A DNA stretch of 64,000 nt from Thalassobaculum sp. OXR-137 (GTDB lineage: Bacteria > Pseudomonadota > Alphaproteobacteria > Thalassobaculales > Thalassobaculaceae), in contig NZ_CP139715.1 of NCBI RefSeq assembly GCF_034377285.1, positions 4,820,001 to 4,884,000 of the forward strand, written 5' to 3'. Within the stretch, counting starts at the first letter, position 1; every line of letters starts with the position of its first letter. Of this stretch, positions 33,484 to 41,449 are shown in pieces. The notes under the pieces were generated by a model. The model saw nothing but the letters and a program-made list of their open reading frames with translations, did no database searches and was not told where the DNA came from. The position numbers and the translations under genes are program-made.

Positions 33484-33593
33484 GGCCCTTCGACACGTCG
33501 TTCCGCTCCTGCTCAGGGCGAGGTCCTTGTTTGATTGTATGATGACCTCGCCCTGAGCAGCCCCGGATCACATCCGGGGCGTGTCGAAGGGCC
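33484..33593. repeat. Nested inverted repeats (cruciform-like element) after nrdB
   Basis: Three perfect pairings are nested: outer 33484-33497 with 33580-33593, inner 33510-33525 with 33544-33559, and a small hairpin 33561-33568 with 33572-33579. The core words (CCCTTCGACACG, CTCAGGGCGAGG) look like a dispersed palindromic family. It lies between convergent genes. Confidence 0.85.
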
Positions 33594-33619
33594 GGGCTAC
33601 AGTACTGCTCGAAATGCAA

Positions 33620-33645
33620 AAGAGGCGGCCCGCGGGCCGCCTCTT
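33620..33645 (-). terminator. Terminator for the TonB receptor gene (possibly bidirectional)
   Basis: A perfect 26-base palindrome (AAGAGGCGGCCC and its complement) lies between convergent genes. On the minus strand the stem is followed by TTTTGC, so it fits best as the receptor's terminator. Confidence 0.75.
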
Positions 33646-33671
33646 CGCTTGAGAGATAGTTTTCCTGAGGC

Positions 33672-35813
33672 TTACCAGGTCGCCTTCAGGGTCAGCATGA
33701 CCTCGCGGCCGGCCCCGTAGGAGCAGACGTATTCGGTCTGACAGCCTGTCACGTAGCGCTTGTCGGCGACGTTGGTGGCCGAGAGGTTCAGGTCCAGGTT
33801 CTCGGACAGCTCATACCCCGCGTACAGGTCGAACAGGGTCGCGTCCGGCACGGTCAGCGTGTTGGCGTCGTTGGCATAGCTCTCGCCGCGGTGGCGCACG
33901 CCGGCGCCGATCGACACGCCGTCCAGCAGCGGGCCCTGGAAGGCGTATTCCGCCCGCAGCGTCAGCTCGTGGTCCGGGATCAGGGTCGGGGTGTTGCCGA
34001 TCAGCGAGGCATCGGTGTCCTCGGTCACCTCGGCGTCCAGCACCGTCGCCGTCGCCGCCAGGGTCAGGCCGAAGCCGAACTGGTAGCCGCCCTCGAACTC
34101 GAACCCGGTCGAGCGCACCGCGCCGAGCTGGTTGTAGTTCGGGAACGCCCCTGTCACCACGTTCTCCCGGTCGATCTGGAACACCGCACCCATGAGGTAG
34201 AAATTCTCACCCTCCGGTGCCCATTTCACGCCAGCCTCCACCTGCTCGCCGGTCTCCGGCTCGGTCACACCGTTGGCCGGCGAGGTGATCAGCGGGTTGA
34301 AGAAGCTCGAGTAGCTGACATAGGGCGTGATGCCGAGCGGGAACTCGTAGCCCACCGCCGCGCGCCAGGAGCTTTCGCTGTCGCTGCGCTCGAACCCGGC
34401 GGCACCGTCCTGCTCGGTCTCCACGAAGTCGTGGCGCAGGTTGCCGGTGACGATCCAGCCGTCGCCGAAACGGAGCTGGTCCTGCACATACAGGCCGGTC
34501 TGCGACTGGGTCGTCGTCGCGTCCTGATACGGTGCGCCGAGGGTCGGGGTGCCCGGGTTGGTCGGGTTGACCACCTGATTGGTGCCGAAGCCCGAGGCCT
34601 GGGTCTCGTCGAGCCAGTAGTAGCGGGCATCCAGACCGAACAGCAGGTCGTGGCTGACCGGACCCGTATGCACCGTGCCGTAGTAGCGGATATCGGTCTG
34701 GGCGGTGCGGACCAGGGTGTCGTGCTCGAAGGCGATCAGGCTGAGGGTGCCCTGGGCGTCGCTCGGCGTGGTTGCGTAGCCGGCATAGCCGAACGGGTAG
34801 TAGTAACGCTCCTCGACGCTGGCCACTCCGGCGCGGCCGATGCCGGTCAGGGTGAAGTTGTTGTCGAAGGTATGCTCGGCGATGGCGGTCGCGGAGAACT
34901 GCTCGCGCTTGTAGCTGTCCCACTCCTCGTCGGAGAAGTTGGCGTCCCGGTCGATATAGCCGAACTGGTCGGTCGCGGTGACGGTGCCGGCATAGGGCAG
35001 GAACGTGCTGCCGTTATGTTTCTCGTCGGCCACATGGGCATTGGCCAGCAGGGTGACCTCGGTGCCGTGGCTGGTCTCGAACTTGTAGGACGGGGCCAGG
35101 GTGCCGCGCACGCCCTCGTTCGGGTCGTCGTATTTGTCGCCGCCCTTGATCTTGCCGATCACGCGGTAGGCCTGGCCGTTCTCCAGCGGATCGCCGTAGT
35201 CGAAGGACAGCGATGCGGCCGGTGCATCCTCGATGCCGAGGACGACCTCGCGCACCCGCTCGCCCGGCCGCTTGGAGATGTAGTTGACGATGCCGCCCGG
35301 GTTGGACCCGCCGTACAGCGCCGAGGACGGTCCGCGCAGGACTTCGATCCGCTCCAGCGCGTAGGGGTCGATATAGAACGAGCCGAAGGCGAAGGAGAGG
35401 TTCTGGGCGTTGTCCAGGTAGGTGCCGGTCTGGTCGGCCTGGAAGCCGCGGATCCGCAGCCAGTCGTAGTCGGTGTCGTTGCCGAACACGTCGGCGGTCA
35501 CGCCGGGGGTGTAGCGCAGCGACTCGCTGACGCTGTCGGCGTTGAACCGCTCCAGATCCTCGCGGCCGAGGATCGAGAGGGACTGGGGCACCTCGGTGGC
35601 GAAGACCGGGGCCTTGGATCCGGTGACGGTCGGCGGATTGTTGCTGTCCCCCACCGGGCCGGTCGCGTCCTCCTGATTGCCGAGGACCTTCAGCGGCTCG
35701 AGAACGATGGTCTTGCCGGCGTCCTGCGCCAGGGCGGATCCCGCGGTCGGCACCATCAGGGCGGACAGGACGAAACGCAGGGCCAGGCCCCGTTTGAAAA
35801 CCGATGTGCTCAT
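33672..35813 (-). CDS. TonB-dependent siderophore receptor
   Basis: Outer-membrane ferric-siderophore receptor of 713 residues. A signal peptide ends near GSALAQDAG, followed by a TonB-box-like segment (KTIVLEPLKVLG) and the plug domain (VPQSLSILGREDLER, ESLRYTPGVTADVFG, EVLRGPSSALYGGSNPGGIVN). The beta barrel ends in an aromatic residue (LKATW), as outer-membrane proteins need. ATG 35813 is chosen since the signal peptide starts there. It lies 81 bases after the AraC regulator gene on the same strand, so the two probably form one iron-regulated unit. The siderophore is unknown; ferrichrome/pyoverdine-type receptors are closest in style. Confidence 0.95.
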   Translation of the reverse strand: MSTSVFKRGLALRFVLSALMVPTAGSALAQDAGKTIVLEPLKVLGNQEDATGPVGDSNNPPTVTGSKAPVFATEVPQSLSILGREDLERFNADSVSESLRYTPGVTADVFGNDTDYDWLRIRGFQADQTGTYLDNAQNLSFAFGSFYIDPYALERIEVLRGPSSALYGGSNPGGIVNYISKRPGERVREVVLGIEDAPAASLSFDYGDPLENGQAYRVIGKIKGGDKYDDPNEGVRGTLAPSYKFETSHGTEVTLLANAHVADEKHNGSTFLPYAGTVTATDQFGYIDRDANFSDEEWDSYKREQFSATAIAEHTFDNNFTLTGIGRAGVASVEERYYYPFGYAGYATTPSDAQGTLSLIAFEHDTLVRTAQTDIRYYGTVHTGPVSHDLLFGLDARYYWLDETQASGFGTNQVVNPTNPGTPTLGAPYQDATTTQSQTGLYVQDQLRFGDGWIVTGNLRHDFVETEQDGAAGFERSDSESSWRAAVGYEFPLGITPYVSYSSFFNPLITSPANGVTEPETGEQVEAGVKWAPEGENFYLMGAVFQIDRENVVTGAFPNYNQLGAVRSTGFEFEGGYQFGFGLTLAATATVLDAEVTEDTDASLIGNTPTLIPDHELTLRAEYAFQGPLLDGVSIGAGVRHRGESYANDANTLTVPDATLFDLYAGYELSENLDLNLSATNVADKRYVTGCQTEYVCSYGAGREVMLTLKATW

Positions 35814-35894
35814 GTGGCGATACCCCCAGTAAGGCGCGCCGTCCGCAGCGGTCCCCCTGGACACCGGACGGCGATAAGCGATCGTTCGCCCTGC

Positions 35895-36761
35895 TTAGGG
35901 TCGGGCCGTTCGGCTGTCTTGAACGAACGCCCCGGCTTTTGAACATTCGTGCCGCTTGGTCCAGCGGCCGGGCGACATGCCGGTCGCATGCCGGAAGCAC
36001 CGGCTGAAATGCGCCTGATCGGCAAAGCCGGTATCGTGGGCCACCTGGGACAGCATGGCCCCCTCGCTGAGCAGCCGCTGGGCCTGCTTGATGCGGGTGC
36101 CCATTACCCATTGGTGCGGCGGCATCCCGGCCAGCTCCTTGAACCGCCGGGTGAAGCGGGAGCGCGACATTCCGGCCAGCGAGGCAAGCTCCTCGACGCT
36201 GGGATGCCGGTCGAGCCGGCCGCGGACGTGATCCATCACTTCGTCCAGCCAGGCGGGCGTCGCCCGGGCGGCGCTGAGCTGCGCGCCGAGATGGAAGAAC
36301 TCGTGGATCACCCCGCAGGCCAGCGCCTCGCCGTAGCCGGCCGGTCGCTCGGGCCGCCGGCACTCGTCCGCCAGCAGGGCGCAGAGCCGGCGCAGCTCGA
36401 TGCTGTCGGGCAGGAACAGGGCCTGGTCGAGGCTCACCTGCGGTCCGACGAGCGCCCGCAGGCGGTCGGCGTCCACATGGATGTCGATATGTTCGAGGTC
36501 GCCGGCCGCGGCCAGCCGGCCGCACAGGGCCATGCCGGCCGGCACGAAGAACGCGCTGCACAGCGCAGACACGGCACCCTCGGCCGGGCTCAGCGCGATC
36601 TGCGCCCCGTCGAACAGCATCACGAAGCGCGGATCCGGCGAGACGTAGCGGCCGCCCGCCCCCTGCCCGGCCTCGACCCGCCACAGGTCTATCGCCATCC
36701 AATCGAACTTCAGGCAGCTCACCGCGGCCAGCGGCACGATCCGCTCCACGGTCGATGTCAT
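35895..36761 (-). CDS. AraC family regulator of siderophore uptake (PchR-like)
   Basis: This 288-residue protein has an AraC C-terminal DNA-binding domain (PSVEELASLAGMSRSRFTRR, then VAHDTGFADQAHFSRCFRHA). The N-terminal domain is of the effector-binding type seen in PchR-like activators of siderophore receptors. ATG 36761 (residues MTSTVERIVP) is chosen. An upstream ATG at 36854 would begin inside a Fur-like box, so it is unlikely, although the ribosome site at 36761 is poor. It precedes the receptor and probably activates it when the ferric siderophore is present. Confidence 0.9.
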   Translation of the reverse strand: MTSTVERIVPLAAVSCLKFDWMAIDLWRVEAGQGAGGRYVSPDPRFVMLFDGAQIALSPAEGAVSALCSAFFVPAGMALCGRLAAAGDLEHIDIHVDADRLRALVGPQVSLDQALFLPDSIELRRLCALLADECRRPERPAGYGEALACGVIHEFFHLGAQLSAARATPAWLDEVMDHVRGRLDRHPSVEELASLAGMSRSRFTRRFKELAGMPPHQWVMGTRIKQAQRLLSEGAMLSQVAHDTGFADQAHFSRCFRHATGMSPGRWTKRHECSKAGAFVQDSRTARP

Positions 36762-36833
36762 CCTTGGCTTGAACTGCAACGCCCGCTCCGCCGAACAGTA
36801 TTGAGATCCGTTCGCAGTATACCCCAGGAATTT

Positions 36834-36852
36834 GCAAATGAGAACGATTCGC
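36834..36852 (-). promoter_or_regulatory. Fur-like iron box upstream of the AraC regulator
   Basis: GCAAATGAGAACGATTCGC matches the 19-base Fur consensus at 12 positions and is partly palindromic. It lies 73 bases upstream of the regulator start, as expected for iron repression of the regulator-receptor unit. Confidence 0.6.
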
Positions 36853-36863
36853 ATGTCTCTCCC

Positions 36864-36888
36864 GGGCGGGCGGGTTCGGGCGGGTGGG
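36864..36888 (+). other. G-quadruplex motif
   Basis: Six GGG runs occur within 25 bases, separated by loops of 1, 1, 3, 1 and 1 bases, on the plus strand. It lies 12 bases from the Fur-like box, between the divergent AraC gene and the unknown gene at 37044. Confidence 0.75.
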
Positions 36889-37043
36889 TTAGGAATGCCC
36901 CCGTTTGATTGGATTTGGCGTCGTATTCATTCGTTGATTATCGTAAGACCATATAACTCGGACGTAATTATCCACGTCCATCAAGGACCTAGCGCCGGCG
37001 CGCCGCATCGGAGCGTCCCGAAAGACCGAATATAGAGGTGCCC

Positions 37044-38009
37044 ATGGCCCAGGCCGTCGAGATCGCCCAGAAACTCAAACTGACGTCGATCGCGCTCGGC
37101 TGCCTGACGCGCAAGGAACTCTGCTCGGCCTTCGCCCGGGTCAACCCGAATACCCTGATGACCCTGCAGAACAGCTACAACTGGCAGAGCGGCCGCTCGA
37201 TCCCGCGCAGCTTCAGCATCTTCGAAGACTGGGCGGCCGCCCTGGGGATCGATCAGGGACCGCATTTCGTGATGTCCAGCAGTCTGGGCGAGTTCGTGCG
37301 GGTCCTGGGAGAAAAGTTCAGCCTGCCGGCCGATCTCCTCAAATCCTTCGGCTACGACGGCCCTGCCGCGCCGTCCGCCGACCTTCCTCCCCGGGACGAT
37401 GGCGGCAGCATCTGGACGGGCGGCGGACTGCTCCGGGGCAGTTTCCTGGCCGTGTCGCCTTCGTGGTCGCCGTCCCAGCGCGGTCGGCTGGTCTGCGGTC
37501 CGCTGACCATCGATGTCGTCAACGAAACCCTGGTTGCCAGCTATCAGGAGTCCGTGCTGGGTCAGACCGTCCCGTTTTCGGGAACCGGCACGACCGACGG
37601 ACGGACCTGCCAGTTGATGCTGCGGTGCCCGGCCACCGGCGACGGCTTCCTCATGGCGTTCCACCTGCCTCCCCTGCCCGGGAATTTCGCCGGAGGCATC
37701 TTTGCCGGTAGCGCCATCTACGACCCGAACTCCGAGCCGACCGCCAGCTCCATCGTCCTGCTGCGTAACCACGCGCTCTCCGTCGACGAGCTCGCCACGC
37801 TGTCGCAGTATCTTGCGCCGGAACCTGACGTGATGAGCGACCAATTGGCGAAACTCGGCTATGCCGCCGATGCGGACCAAGTGGCGGAGCGCGAGATTCT
37901 GAGCCTGCTGCTCGACGAGCGGGACGAGGCGACCATCACGGTGCGCCGCGAGCGGGTCACTGCGGTGGCCGTCCTGCTCGACAGGCGCCGACTGGAGACC
38001 GCCGCCTGA
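37044..38009 (+). CDS. Conserved-looking protein of unknown function
   Basis: I do not recognise this 321-residue protein. It has no signal peptide or membrane helix. The N-terminal 110 residues are helical with a pattern suggestive of a DNA-binding or effector module (LTRKELCSAFARVNPNTLMT, then FEDWAAALGI). A beta-rich middle (residues 125-245) and a helical, charged C-terminus (AEREILSLLLDERDEATI) follow. ATG 37044 with GAGG upstream is chosen over GTG 37038. It reads toward the small secreted proteins and the export operon, so a regulatory role for them is possible but unproven. Confidence 0.75.
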   Translation: MAQAVEIAQKLKLTSIALGCLTRKELCSAFARVNPNTLMTLQNSYNWQSGRSIPRSFSIFEDWAAALGIDQGPHFVMSSSLGEFVRVLGEKFSLPADLLKSFGYDGPAAPSADLPPRDDGGSIWTGGGLLRGSFLAVSPSWSPSQRGRLVCGPLTIDVVNETLVASYQESVLGQTVPFSGTGTTDGRTCQLMLRCPATGDGFLMAFHLPPLPGNFAGGIFAGSAIYDPNSEPTASSIVLLRNHALSVDELATLSQYLAPEPDVMSDQLAKLGYAADADQVAEREILSLLLDERDEATITVRRERVTAVAVLLDRRRLETAA

Positions 38010-38178
38010 GTCAGGTCTCCCCGGAGCAACCGCCGGAAACTACAAAAGAATGCAATTCGCTGCCGTAGCGAGTTCCACACCCGTTCCAGCATAATTCAAT
38101 CCAGAACACGGCGCGGTCGATTGAGCGTCCGCTGAATCACGCGCCGTTTTTCGTCACCGTTCATAAGGTATCGACGAG

Positions 38179-38553
38179 ATGAAAGCAGCGATTGCCGCCC
38201 TTTTCGTTCTTGCGGCCGTGCCGCACGCGGCGGACGCGGCCGATTTCACCTTCACGAGCTGTTCGTCTGACGCGGTGCTGAGCGTGCGCGTCTTTAACCA
38301 CGACGACCCGGTCAAGATGTTCACGGCGTCATCGGCTCGGAATGTCCGGGTCAGGGATCAGGTAAACCTGTCGTGCAAGACCGATCAGTGCCTGGTGCAG
38401 GTGAATGCCGATTTCGAGTTGGGCATGCAGAATCAGGTCCAGCACACCCTCAAGGATTTTGCGCCGGACGGCGGCTCCGTCTGCTTCGGGATCCGCTTCA
38501 ACAACTGGAACTCTCCGAGCGTGCGGGTGACCCGGGGGCAATGCAGTTGCTGA
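38179..38553 (+). CDS. Small secreted six-cysteine protein, paralogue 1
   Basis: A 124-residue protein with a cleavable signal peptide (MKAAIAALFVLAAVPHAADA). The mature part has six cysteines: one near the N-terminus (FTSCSSD), a CxxxxC pair (LSCKTDQC), one in GGSVCFGI, and a terminal CSC. The same pattern recurs in the genes at 38833 and 39347, and paralogue 3 also shares length, the word NxxDPVxM and DGGSVC. The cysteines probably form disulphides in the periplasm or outside. I do not recognise the family. It lies upstream of the TolC/PAS-HlyD/MacB-like export operon, which could carry it; this is inference. Confidence 0.8.
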   Translation: MKAAIAALFVLAAVPHAADAADFTFTSCSSDAVLSVRVFNHDDPVKMFTASSARNVRVRDQVNLSCKTDQCLVQVNADFELGMQNQVQHTLKDFAPDGGSVCFGIRFNNWNSPSVRVTRGQCSC

Positions 38554-38832
38554 CCGGCGACGGCCGCGAAGGCCAACCCCGACCGCCGATCCACAAGAAG
38601 CTGCAAATGAATGCAAATCATTACACTAGGTAGCACTCATACGGGCAGCGCACAGTCGAGTTCGTGGGGAATGAGGACGGGATATCGGCTACGGAGCGGA
38701 CCGCTCCGTCGAGGAGAATGATGTTGAACACGTCCCCATCCGCTCCGGCGACGCGCATTCTGTCCCGCCCGGGCCTTCGCGGACTGGACCGGCAACCGAC
38801 CGAGCGTGCCGGCGGATACCGGACCTGATCGG

Positions 38833-39309
38833 ATGAGCGCCATCGCACCGCCGCATCGCACCCGAGGCGGCAACGGCATCCCCTGGTTCGCCGGCGCGCC
38901 GGCACTCGCGTTCCTGCTGATCTCCGCTATCGGCGGCTCGGCACAGGCGGGCGAGTTCAGGGCGCATAACTGCAGCAACGCCCCCGACGGTGAAATCGAA
39001 GTGAAAACCTTCAACTCCACCGATATCCACCAGCTCTTCCCGTTCTCGGTCGTTCGGATCGACGCCGGGGCGAGCGCGGCGTTGACCTGCAACACGTCAC
39101 GCTGCAGCTACATCTTCTCCTATCCGAAGATCGCCGACGCCGAGACGCGCGCGGCCAGGACGGGAACGCCGGCCGAGGACATGGAGCACTTCCAATACCC
39201 TCTGCCGGTGCAGTCCAGCACCGTCTGCTTCTTTCCGAAATATACCGCCACGGGAGAGCTGGAGACCCGGTCTCCGCCGATCCTCCATGTCAGCGACTGC
39301 AGTTGCTGA
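38833..39309 (+). CDS. Small secreted six-cysteine protein, paralogue 2 (divergent)
   Basis: A 158-residue protein with a longer N-terminus and a hydrophobic export signal ending near GGSAQAGEF. The six-cysteine layout of its neighbours is kept: HNCSN, a CxxxxC pair (LTCNTSRC), STVCFF, and terminal DCSC. Between the third and fourth cysteine it has an insertion (ADAETRAARTGTPAEDMEH) absent from the other two. ATG 38833 is chosen; GTG 38806 is possible. A 279-base gap separates it from paralogue 1, and paralogue 3 begins only 38 bases after its stop, so 2 and 3 are probably co-transcribed. Confidence 0.78.
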   Translation: MSAIAPPHRTRGGNGIPWFAGAPALAFLLISAIGGSAQAGEFRAHNCSNAPDGEIEVKTFNSTDIHQLFPFSVVRIDAGASAALTCNTSRCSYIFSYPKIADAETRAARTGTPAEDMEHFQYPLPVQSSTVCFFPKYTATGELETRSPPILHVSDCSC

Positions 39310-39346
39310 CACCGAAAGCCACGACCCACCACAGGAGTATGCGCCC

Positions 39347-39721
39347 ATGAAATCCGCGATCGCCGCCTTCCTGATTGTGTTGACCCTGCCCAACGTGGTC
39401 CTGGGCGCGACCTTCACGTTCAAGAATTGCTCTCCCGACACCACGATCACCGCCCATTCGTTCAACTATAACGACCCGGTCCGCATGGTCGCCGCCTCCT
39501 CGGCGTATAAGATGCGGGAGGGCGATATGCGGACCCTGAACTGTCCGGCGGATATGTGCTTCGTCAAGACGCACGTCACCTTCCTCAACTCCGACGAGAA
39601 ACGCGTCATACACAATGTGAGGGACATGGTGACCGACGGCGGCTCGGTGTGCCTGAAGATGCGTCCCAATACATGGAACACCGACGAGGCGACCGTCTCC
39701 TACGGCCAGTGCTCCTGCTGA
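39347..39721 (+). CDS. Small secreted six-cysteine protein, paralogue 3
   Basis: A 124-residue protein, the same length as paralogue 1, with a signal peptide (MKSAIAAFLIVLTLPNVVLG). Cysteines are at KNCSPD, LNCPADMC, GGSVCLK and the terminal QCSC. The segment FNYNDPVRMVAASSAYKMREGD aligns with FNHDDPVKMFTASSARNVRVRD of paralogue 1. AGGAG lies about 10 bases before the ATG. It is the last small gene before the export operon, 207 bases from the TolC-like start and separated from it by a hairpin. Function is unknown; a secreted peptide, inhibitor or structural protein are all possible. Confidence 0.82.
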   Translation: MKSAIAAFLIVLTLPNVVLGATFTFKNCSPDTTITAHSFNYNDPVRMVAASSAYKMREGDMRTLNCPADMCFVKTHVTFLNSDEKRVIHNVRDMVTDGGSVCLKMRPNTWNTDEATVSYGQCSC

Positions 39722-39736
39722 TCGCCGCCCAAGCCA

Positions 39737-39768
39737 CACCGCGGCGTAGCCATGCGCATGCCGCGGTG
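39737..39768 (+). terminator. Hairpin after the six-cysteine genes
   Basis: CACCGCGGC (39737-39745) pairs perfectly with GCCGCGGTG (39760-39768). The T-run is weak (TCTTCC, then CTTTT 12 bases later). It could partly end the small-gene transcript or set its ratio to the exporter. Confidence 0.4.
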
Positions 39769-39928
39769 GGTCTTCCGGATCTTTTCGACCGCACCGCTTG
39801 GGAATTTTCGAAAGAAAGCAAGAAGTTGCGCTTGGAGGAACCCATGCCGTACCCGCATAGTGCCGGGCGCCCCGGGTGCGTGTCCCTTGCCTAGACTACC
39901 CGCCCAGCTCAAAGGTAAACCGTTTTCA

Positions 39929-41449
39929 GTGCCTTTCCGCTTTCCAACCCTGCTCGACCGGCGGTCTCCGCTTGCTCGATCGGCGCCGAGTTGGCGGCGG
40001 CTTGCCTCCGTGGCGGTGGTTGCGGGTCTGACGCTGGTCTCCGGCCAGGTCTGCGCTCAGTCGCCGAACGATCCTGGAAGCGGAACGCCCCTCGTACTGA
40101 CCCTCCCCGCCGCCGTCGCCCTGGCGCTGCGGGACAATCTGACCCTGCGCAGCACCTATCTGGACCGGATCGTCCAGCGGCTCAGCCTGGAAGTCGCCGA
40201 GGAGGCGTTCACGCCGAAGCTGGATATCGGCGGGCGCGCGGGTTTCCAGCGCAGCCAGGAGGGTGAGGATCAGGTCGTGGTCGGCACCACGCCCACGGTC
40301 ACTGTCGGTCTGCCGACCGGCGGCGATCTGTCCTTCGTGTGGTCTGCCGACGCCGCGGATGGCGACAATTCCGGACGACGGTTCAGTTCGGGCACCGGCA
40401 TCACCCTCACCCAGCCCCTGCTGCGCGGCGCCGGCACCGGGATCGGTCGCGCGCCGGTGCGGCGGGCCAGGATCGGCGAGCGCATCAATATTCTGGGGCT
40501 CAAGGACACGGTCGCCGCCACGGTCACCACGGTGATCAGCGGCTACCGGACCTATCAGCAGGCCATCCGCCAGGTGGAGATCGCCCGCCGCGGTCTGGAA
40601 GAGGCGCGCAAGCAGTTCGAGATCAACCGCCAGCTCATCGAGAGCGGTCGGATGGCGTCCCTGGAAAACGTGCAGACGGAACAACGCATCGCCACCCAGG
40701 AGCTGTCGGTGATCGCCGCCGAAGGTGATGCGGCCGAAGCGCGGATCGCCCTTGCCACCCTGCTCAACCTGGACGTCGATACGCCGATCGAGCCGGCGGA
40801 ACCCATCGAACCCCGGCAGGTTACGGTCAGCCTGGAAAATGCCTACGAGACCGCCTTCGACAACCGGGCGGACTGGCAGTCGAACCTCCTGCAGATCGAA
40901 CTCTCCGACATAGACCTGATGATCGCCCGTAACGACCGCCTGCCGCAGGTGGATGTGGAGCTCGGCGCCGGTCGCAGGTCCGGCGTGGAAGACAATCTCG
41001 GCAGCGCGGTCCGCGGAGCGGTGGACGGCCGGCCTGAATGGAGCGCCAGCGTCGTCTTCGCCGTCCCCACCATCGGCACCAAGTCGCTGGTCCTGAACGA
41101 GACCGCCGCCCGGGTCGCCCGGCAGAAGGCGGAGCTCAACAACCAGCTTCTGACGTCCCAGATCCGCAGCGACGTGCGCAACGCCGTCCGCGATGTGGAG
41201 ATGAGCTGGCGCAGGCTTCAGCTCGCGATCCGCGCCCGCGAACTGGCGGCCCAGCAGCTCGCCATCGAGAAAGAGAAGCTTCAGGCCGGGCGCACGTCGA
41301 ATTTTCAGCTTCTGACCTTCGAGCAGACCATGATCGACGCCGCCAACGCGGAGGTCAGCGCCAACATCGCCTATGAGAATGCCTTGACCACATTGGACCA
41401 GACCCTCGGCACGACCCTGGAGACCTGGCAGATCGAGCTGCGCCCGTGA
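39929..41449 (+). CDS. TolC family outer-membrane efflux protein
   Basis: Outer-membrane factor, about 506 residues from GTG 39929. A signal peptide (VAVVAGLTLVSGQVCAQSPN) is followed by two OEP repeats. The first contains PAAVALALRDNLTLRSTYLD and the long coiled coil around EIARRGLEEARKQFEINRQL; the second contains ENAYETAFDNRADWQ and KEKLQAGRTSNFQLLTFEQTM. It forms the outer-membrane exit duct. The frame is open to 39752, but homology and the signal peptide begin after 39929, so the exact start is uncertain. It overlaps the PAS-HlyD gene by 4 bases (GTGA), so it is dedicated to that system. Confidence 0.9.
   Translation: MPFRFPTLLDRRSPLARSAPSWRRLASVAVVAGLTLVSGQVCAQSPNDPGSGTPLVLTLPAAVALALRDNLTLRSTYLDRIVQRLSLEVAEEAFTPKLDIGGRAGFQRSQEGEDQVVVGTTPTVTVGLPTGGDLSFVWSADAADGDNSGRRFSSGTGITLTQPLLRGAGTGIGRAPVRRARIGERINILGLKDTVAATVTTVISGYRTYQQAIRQVEIARRGLEEARKQFEINRQLIESGRMASLENVQTEQRIATQELSVIAAEGDAAEARIALATLLNLDVDTPIEPAEPIEPRQVTVSLENAYETAFDNRADWQSNLLQIELSDIDLMIARNDRLPQVDVELGAGRRSGVEDNLGSAVRGAVDGRPEWSASVVFAVPTIGTKSLVLNETAARVARQKAELNNQLLTSQIRSDVRNAVRDVEMSWRRLQLAIRARELAAQQLAIEKEKLQAGRTSNFQLLTFEQTMIDAANAEVSANIAYENALTTLDQTLGTTLETWQIELRP

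Noticed and set aside
33672-35813. Vitamin B12 receptor BtuB, given the nearby riboswitches
   Set aside because: Plug sequence, the AraC regulator and the Fur-like box point to a siderophore receptor, and no cobalamin leader precedes it.
35014-36837. 607-residue minus-strand open frame over the receptor and AraC genes
   Set aside because: It is an alternate frame of two well-supported genes, with Arg/Pro/Ala-rich nonsense composition and no recognisable motifs.
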